NCBI GenBank assembly: GCA_016699815.1
Contig: CP065012.1
Location: 1,612,001-1,676,000 of the forward strand
DNA length: 64,000 nt
Reading direction: 5' to 3'
Origin: Chitinophagaceae bacterium
GTDB lineage: Bacteria; Bacteroidota; Bacteroidia; Chitinophagales; Chitinophagaceae
The position numbers and the translations under genes were made by a program. Each line of letters starts with the position of its first letter. Position 1 is the first letter of the stretch. The notes beneath the pieces are model-generated. The model worked only from the letters and a program-made list of their open reading frames with translations. It was not told the DNA's origin and did not search any database. Positions 59,357 to 64,000 of this stretch are shown piece after piece.

Positions 59357-59719
59357 TCAGGGAGTAAATGTTATAGAGCCAATAGTTGCGGGCCTTTCTG
59401 TACAATGAAACTCCAGATTGCCGTCAATATCTTTTTTTAAAGTAAAAAATTTTCCGGAGTTTACAATCACCGAATCAAAAAATGCGCTGTTGTGGGATAC
59501 TAATTTTCGGGAAGCAGAAGTATTGTTCACAAATACTATTGTTGTGCCGGCAACCGTAGTAAGCGAAGCCGGAGAAAACGTACTGTCCCTAATGTCTATA
59601 TATTTGGCAGGCAGGTTGCCGCCAGGCAAATCGGTAATTTCTTTTTCTTTGTTACAGGAGGTGAGCAACAGTATATAAGCTATGAAAAAAAATACTAATG
59701 CTGGGACTTGCCTTTTCAT
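59357..59719 (-). CDS. Cupredoxin-like lipoprotein without full copper site
   Basis: A 120-residue protein. MKRQVPALVFFFIAYILLLTSCNK is a lipoprotein signal with Cys at about 22. The mature part has a plastocyanin-like pattern: DSTFSPASLTTVAGTTIVFVNN, KLVSHNSAFFDS and a C-terminal LEFHCTERPATIGSITFTP. The Cys-x(2-4)-His-Met ligand set of type I copper proteins is only partly present (His in SHN, Cys in FHCT; Arg-Pro instead of His), so copper binding is doubtful. Lies upstream of the MFS gene in the same orientation. Confidence 0.7.
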   Translation of the reverse strand: MKRQVPALVFFFIAYILLLTSCNKEKEITDLPGGNLPAKYIDIRDSTFSPASLTTVAGTTIVFVNNTSASRKLVSHNSAFFDSVIVNSGKFFTLKKDIDGNLEFHCTERPATIGSITFTP

Positions 59720-59797
59720 TTTGCTGTTAAAATTGGGTATGTAAGATAATAAAAAAATGAAGAGCAGATTAATTACCTGTAAAAATCTATTTTAAAT

Positions 59798-59805
59798 TAA
59801 CTTTG
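59798..59805 (+). promoter_or_regulatory. Candidate minus-7 box (TAACTTTG) at the pcrA start
   Basis: TAACTTTG (TAnnTTTG) ends 4 nt before the ATG at 59810, implying a leaderless or near-leaderless message if used. Confidence 0.4.
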
Positions 59806-59809
59806 TTGT

Positions 59810-62143
59810 ATGCTTAATTATCTTCAGGGGCTCAATGAAATGCAGCAAAAAGCCGTACTTCATAAAGATGGCCCGTTAATGATTATTGCCGGCGCAGGCA
59901 GCGGCAAAACCAAAGTGCTTACTACCCGTATTACACACCTTATGGCAGCACACAATGTAGATGCCTTTAATATACTTGCCCTTACGTTTACCAATAAGGC
60001 AGCCGCCGAAATGAAAGAACGTATTGCACATATTTTGGGAAATACCGAAGCCAGGAATTTATATATTGGTACCTTTCATAGTGTATTTGCAAGAATTTTA
60101 AGAACAGAAGCACCTAAAATTGGGTACCCCAATAATTTTACCATTTATGATACCGAAGATGCAAAAAGCGTTATTAAAACCGTTATTAATGAATTAAATT
60201 TAGACGATAAGCAATATAAACCCAATACGGTGTATAGCCGTATTTCCGCTGCAAAAAATGCATTGGTAGGCCCCGCAGATTATGCCAATGATTACCATTT
60301 GCAGCAGGAAGACGCTAAGGCAAACCGACCCATGCTGGGACAAATTTTTGTAGCCTACGCCAACCGTTGTTTTAAAAACGGCGCTATGGATTTTGACGAC
60401 CTGCTCATAAAAATGTATGAATTGCTCAAAAATTACCCCGATGCATTAAGCAAATACCAGCGTAAATTTAAATACATTTTAATTGATGAGTACCAGGATA
60501 CCAACCCTGCACAGTATGAAATAATAAAACTGCTGGGCGCAATGCACGAAAACGTATGCGTAGTAGGCGATGATGCTCAAAGTATTTATAGTTTTCGTGG
60601 CGCCACTATAGAAAACATCCTCCAGTTTAAAAAAGATTATGACGATGTGGCAATAGTAAAGTTGGAACAAAACTACCGCAGCACAAAAAATATATTGCAT
60701 ATTGCCAACCAGGTAATCGGTAATAATAAAGGGCAAATTGAAAAAGTTTTATTTACCGATAATGCCGAAGGCGAAAAAATAAAACTGGTACGCACACTTA
60801 CCGATAACGAGGAAGGAAAAATGGTAGCCGATACCATACAGGAACAAAGGCTGCGTTACCATTTGGCCAATAAAGATTTTGCCATACTTTACCGCACCAA
60901 TGCACAAAGCCGGAGTTTTGAAGAAGCGCTTCGCCGCATGGGCATTCCTTATCGTATTTATGGCGGTATAAGTTTTTACCAGAGAAAAGAAATAAAAGAT
61001 TTACTTGCCTACTTGCGCTTTATTGTTAATACCAATGATGATGAAGCGTTAAAACGCATAATTAATTATCCCGCCAGGGGAATTGGAAAAACCAGCATGG
61101 AAAAAGTGGCTTTGTATGCCAATGAAAAAAATATCCACATGTGGGAAGTGCTATGCAATGCCGCAATGTTTGGCTTTAAAAGCGGTGCACTGGAGAGCAT
61201 TGACAATTTTGTTATCACAATTAAAATGTTTCAAAGTGAGTTAACAAAACAAAATGCCTACGACCTGGCAGTACTTGTGGGCAAACACAGCAATATTGTA
61301 AAAGAATTATTTAATGATAAAACTACCGAAGGCCTTGCCCGTTACGAAAACGTACAGGAATTACTCAACTCCATAAAAGAGTTTATAGAAACGCCATTGA
61401 ATGAAGAAGATGGAGAAGTGGGGGATAAAGGCCTGGGTACTTATTTGCAACAAATTTCTTTGCTTACCGATGCAGATGCAGATTCGGATGAAAATGCAGA
61501 TACCGTAAAGCTCATGACCATACACGCTGCAAAAGGCCTGGAGTTTACTATGGTATTTGTGGCAGGCCTGGAAGAAACATTGTTTCCCAATGCCATGAGC
61601 ATCAATACACGTGAAGAACTTGAAGAAGAAAGAAGGTTGTTTTATGTTGCAATTACCAGGGCAAAAGCCAAATTGGTTTTAAGTTATGCCAATGCCCGTT
61701 ACCGCTTTGGGCAATTGCAGCAAAATGATTCCAGCAGGTTTTTGGAAGAAATACCGGAGGAATATATAGAGCGAAGTTATGCAGGGCAGGCAGCCCGTAA
61801 TAATGGCAATAACTGGCAGCAGGGTACGGCTTTTGAACGCATGAACCGTGGCTTTGGAAATAATAATTTTTCTGCTTCAAATTCATCCGAAAAAAAGAAG
61901 CCCTCTTATCTAACTCCTCCTCCAAGGCCGGCAATAAAAGAGCATGTGCCCAGCAATAATTTTGAAGCAAGTAATACAGCTTTGTTGCAGGCCGGCCAAA
62001 GGGTTGAACACCAAAAATTTGGGTTTGGCCAAATTGTAACTATGGAAGGAGCTTCACACAATCCCATTGCTACCATTCATTTTGAACAAAACGGGGAGAA
62101 AAAAATAATGCTCAATTATGCTAAGTTGAGAATTGTAGAATGA
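59810..62143 (+). CDS. pcrA: UvrD/PcrA-type DNA helicase
   Basis: 3'-5' superfamily 1A helicase for repair and replication. The 777-residue protein has motif I GAGSGKTKVLTTRI (about 28-41), the Walker B region LIDEYQDTNPAQYEI, motif III GDDAQSIYSFRGA, motif IV LEQNYRSTKNIL and motif VI EERRLFYVAITRAK. The ~130 C-terminal residues are low-complexity followed by a small domain (GQRVEHQKFGFGQIV), as in PcrA. The start lies just after a promoter box; no Shine-Dalgarno is visible. UvrD versus PcrA naming is by general similarity. Confidence 0.95.
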   Translation: MLNYLQGLNEMQQKAVLHKDGPLMIIAGAGSGKTKVLTTRITHLMAAHNVDAFNILALTFTNKAAAEMKERIAHILGNTEARNLYIGTFHSVFARILRTEAPKIGYPNNFTIYDTEDAKSVIKTVINELNLDDKQYKPNTVYSRISAAKNALVGPADYANDYHLQQEDAKANRPMLGQIFVAYANRCFKNGAMDFDDLLIKMYELLKNYPDALSKYQRKFKYILIDEYQDTNPAQYEIIKLLGAMHENVCVVGDDAQSIYSFRGATIENILQFKKDYDDVAIVKLEQNYRSTKNILHIANQVIGNNKGQIEKVLFTDNAEGEKIKLVRTLTDNEEGKMVADTIQEQRLRYHLANKDFAILYRTNAQSRSFEEALRRMGIPYRIYGGISFYQRKEIKDLLAYLRFIVNTNDDEALKRIINYPARGIGKTSMEKVALYANEKNIHMWEVLCNAAMFGFKSGALESIDNFVITIKMFQSELTKQNAYDLAVLVGKHSNIVKELFNDKTTEGLARYENVQELLNSIKEFIETPLNEEDGEVGDKGLGTYLQQISLLTDADADSDENADTVKLMTIHAAKGLEFTMVFVAGLEETLFPNAMSINTREELEEERRLFYVAITRAKAKLVLSYANARYRFGQLQQNDSSRFLEEIPEEYIERSYAGQAARNNGNNWQQGTAFERMNRGFGNNNFSASNSSEKKKPSYLTPPPRPAIKEHVPSNNFEASNTALLQAGQRVEHQKFGFGQIVTMEGASHNPIATIHFEQNGEKKIMLNYAKLRIVE

Positions 62144-62175
62144 TTTTACAGGCAGTAGATTTTAATAATTTAGAA

Positions 62176-63111
62176 ATGAAAAAACTTTTTGTAACCCTTC
62201 TGCTTTTTACTTTTTTTATTGCAGTACAGGCACAAGTTACCGATGAAATAATTACCTTATCTACCCCTACCGGGGATTTAAAAGGCACCCTTGTATTGCC
62301 CAATTATGGGAAACATTTTAACCTGGTTATTCTTCAACCGGGCAGCGGGCCTACAGACAGAAACGGGAACAACCCAATGGGAATAAAAGCAAACAGTTAC
62401 CGGCTGCTTGCAGAAGCGCTGGCAAAAAAAAATATTGCCACACTGCTTATGGATAAAAGAGGAATTGCCGCTAGCGCCCTTGCAGCAAAGTCGGAAGCAG
62501 ACCTGCGCTTTGATGATTATATTAACGACCTGGAAGGCTGGGCAGATTGGATGAAGAAAGATAAACGATTTAAAAAAATAACTTTAGCCGGGCATAGCGA
62601 AGGCTCATTAATTGCCATGGTTGCAGCACAAAAAATAAGTATTGATAATTATATTTCAATTTCCGGCATCTCCCAACCCATTGAAAATATTATAACCTGG
62701 CAAATATCCCAGCAGGCGCCAAAGCTTGCACCTATTGTAGATTCTTTGTTTTTAAGGTTAAAGTTGGGTGAAAAACTCGATTCCGTTCCACCTTATCTTT
62801 TTTCTGTACTCAGGCCTTCTGTTCAGCCTTATATGGCTTCCTGGATGAAGTATAACCCCTGCAATGAAATTAAAAAACTTACCCTGCCTGTGTTAATTAT
62901 TCAGGGAACAACCGATATACAGGTTAAAACAGAAGAAGCCGAAAAACTGCATGAATGCAATCCCCAAACCTCCTTAATAATTATTGCCGGTATGAACCAT
63001 ATTTTAAAAAAAGCGCCGGAAGACAGAACCCAGAATATGCAAACCTACTCCGATGAAAAATTGCCGGTAATGCCGGAGCTGGTTAATGCTATAGCCGATT
63101 TTATAAAATAA
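62176..63111 (+). CDS. Exported alpha/beta hydrolase
   Basis: A 311-residue protein with a signal peptide (MKKLFVTLLLFTFFIAVQAQ). The alpha/beta-hydrolase nucleophile elbow is LAGHSEGSLIAMVAAQK (Ser about residue 150); the His is in AGMNHILKKAPED (about 273). PGSGPTDRNGNNPMG near residue 55 is a conserved oxyanion-region motif in a Bacteroidota family of predicted esterases/peptidases. ATG 62176 is preferred to 62140 because it begins the signal peptide; its start region overlaps no other gene by more than chance. The TAA at 63109-63111 is in frame with the following reading frame. Confidence 0.85.
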   Translation: MKKLFVTLLLFTFFIAVQAQVTDEIITLSTPTGDLKGTLVLPNYGKHFNLVILQPGSGPTDRNGNNPMGIKANSYRLLAEALAKKNIATLLMDKRGIAASALAAKSEADLRFDDYINDLEGWADWMKKDKRFKKITLAGHSEGSLIAMVAAQKISIDNYISISGISQPIENIITWQISQQAPKLAPIVDSLFLRLKLGEKLDSVPPYLFSVLRPSVQPYMASWMKYNPCNEIKKLTLPVLIIQGTTDIQVKTEEAEKLHECNPQTSLIIIAGMNHILKKAPEDRTQNMQTYSDEKLPVMPELVNAIADFIK

Positions 63112-63135
63112 GTAAAACCAGGTAAACAAATTTAT

Positions 63136-63732
63136 ATCAACTATCTTGCCCACGCATATCTTTCCTTTAATCATCCTGCCATTTTAACCGGCAATATGAT
63201 TAGCGATTTTGTGAAGGGAAAAGCAAAAGAAAATTTTCCTGCAGCGATACAAAAAGGGATAATGCTGCACCGGGCAATTGATAACTTTACGGATAAGCAT
63301 GAAGCAACTGCTGCTGTAAAAAAATTGTTCCGTCCGGATTACCGCCTGTATTCAGGCGCATTTACCGATGTGGTTTATGATTATTTCCTGGCCAATGATA
63401 GGCAGGAATTTTCTTCTGCCGAAGCATTAATGCAGTTTTCGCAAAATACTTTTGATTTGCTGGAAAAGCAACAGCAATGGTTTGCGCCACGCTTTGCTGC
63501 TATGTTTCCGTATATGAAAAGCCAAAACTGGCTTTATCATTACCAATACGATGAAGGCATTCAAAAAAGTATGGAAGGCCTCCGGAGACGGGCGTTGTAT
63601 ATAAAAGAAACCCAAACAGCGTACCAGGTTTTTTTAGCTAATAAAGTGGTAATCAAAAAAGAATATGACCTGTTTTTTCCCCAATTAAAGCAATATACCG
63701 CTGATTTGCTATACAATTTATTGGCATATTGA
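63136..63732 (+). CDS. Acyl-carrier-protein phosphodiesterase (AcpH)-like protein with non-ATG start
   Basis: Family members remove phosphopantetheine from ACP. From the first ATG (63196, MISDFVKG) the product would be 178 residues, but the upstream 60 nt in the same frame encode INYLAHAYLSFNHPAILTGN, which matches the conserved AcpH N-terminus (E. coli MNFLAHLHL...LSGNLLADFVRG). So the true start should be at about ATC 63136 or ATT 63130, and no ATG, GTG or TTG exists between the upstream in-frame stop (63109) and 63196. With ATC the length is 198, close to the 193 of E. coli AcpH. Non-canonical initiation, readthrough from the hydrolase stop, or a sequence error are possible. Confidence 0.75.
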   Translation: MNYLAHAYLSFNHPAILTGNMISDFVKGKAKENFPAAIQKGIMLHRAIDNFTDKHEATAAVKKLFRPDYRLYSGAFTDVVYDYFLANDRQEFSSAEALMQFSQNTFDLLEKQQQWFAPRFAAMFPYMKSQNWLYHYQYDEGIQKSMEGLRRRALYIKETQTAYQVFLANKVVIKKEYDLFFPQLKQYTADLLYNLLAY

Positions 63733-63785
63733 TTGATTATCTTTGAAAAGTATTTTTATTGTTCAATTTTTATGGATTAAAAATT

Positions 63786-64000
63786 ATGCGGCTTTTTCTT
63801 AAAAATTTTTCCCTGGGTTTAATTGCTGTGATTGCATTAAACGCATGCAAACAAAAAGCAAATAATTCTGGCAATTCCCCCAGGGCCGATTCTGCCCAGG
63901 TGGTTCAAAAAAATCCCTATAGTAGTTTAGATCTGTCGCCGATGGATATGATTTATTATCCCGCCAATTATCCTTTGCTAAAAATGACCAACACCGATAG
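63786..64000 (+). CDS. DUF2911-like lipoprotein, N-terminal part (runs off window)
   Basis: About 71 residues are seen; the frame is open to the right edge. MRLFLKNFSLGLIAVIALNACKQ is a lipoprotein signal with the Cys at about residue 21. SSLDLSPMDMIYYPANYPLL resembles the conserved SPMDMxYYPxxYPxL stretch of DUF2911 proteins of Bacteroidota, whose function is unknown. That match is from memory and based on a short segment. Confidence 0.6.
   Translation, partial: MRLFLKNFSLGLIAVIALNACKQKANNSGNSPRADSAQVVQKNPYSSLDLSPMDMIYYPANYPLLKMTNTD

Noticed and set aside
1..64000. tRNA genes, rRNA genes, CRISPR arrays, prophage
   Set aside because: No TTCGA-type T-loop in an intergenic region, no regularly spaced repeats and no phage structural genes were found on reading.

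Overview
The window looks like chromosomal DNA from a Bacteroidota bacterium, most likely of the Chitinophagaceae type. The evidence is the AT-rich coding style, repeated TAnnTTTG minus-7 promoter boxes, few Shine-Dalgarno sequences, and family content: DUF5606, an S46 dipeptidyl-peptidase, an M1 peptidase with a type IX secretion (T9SS) tail, a Gly-rich outer-membrane barrel and a DUF2911-like lipoprotein. No rRNA, tRNA, CRISPR array, prophage or plasmid functions were seen. The genus assignment is inference.

Layout. 1-3231: end of a PfkB sugar kinase, ligA, a DUF2461 protein. 3790-11409: phenylacetate (paa) cluster: TetR regulator, paaE, then paaABCD, an MgtC-like membrane gene, paaG, a decayed four-helix-bundle gene, paaI and paaY. 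A near-identical palindrome sits on the promoters of both the regulator and paaA. 11449-14007: small lipoprotein, obgE, a FabH-like synthase. 14083-19204: envelope genes of unknown function (three lipoproteins, a signal-peptide/TM protein and a transglutaminase-like protein). 19201-26385: M3 peptidase, DUF5606 protein, outer-membrane barrel, and an ECF sigma operon with a membrane protein and two Spy-like periplasmic proteins. 26531-32509: minus-strand block with recA, a homocysteine methyltransferase domain, a 58-residue secreted protein, an OB-fold membrane protein interrupted at an A9 run, recR, a coiled-coil protein and an M48 lipoprotein. 32691-44074: S46 peptidase, then the alpha-2-macroglobulin/pbpC pair split by a REP-associated transposase with four REP-like hairpins. 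44625-52867: small membrane proteins, acs, GH25 lysozyme, M1 aminopeptidase, lytic transglycosylase. 52997-64000: radical SAM protein, AI-2E exporter, rpoN, PAP2-like protein, Tet-type MFS exporter, cupredoxin-like lipoprotein, PcrA helicase, alpha/beta hydrolase, an ACP phosphodiesterase lacking a normal start codon, and the start of a lipoprotein.

How the parts fit. The paa genes encode ring epoxidation of phenylacetyl-CoA (PaaABCDE) plus isomerase/hydratase (PaaG) and housekeeping thioesterase (PaaI). The CoA ligase, PaaZ and the beta-oxidation genes must lie elsewhere. Many other genes concern the envelope: peptidoglycan synthesis and cleavage, periplasmic peptidases, lipoproteins and sigma-controlled stress genes.

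The most notable observations are the shared paa operator, the REP/transposase insertion between pbpC and alpha-2-macroglobulin, the A9 frameshift, the acpH-like gene with no ATG/GTG/TTG ahead of its conserved N-terminus, and the unassigned lipoprotein/transglutaminase locus. All family calls were made by reading motifs, with no database search.
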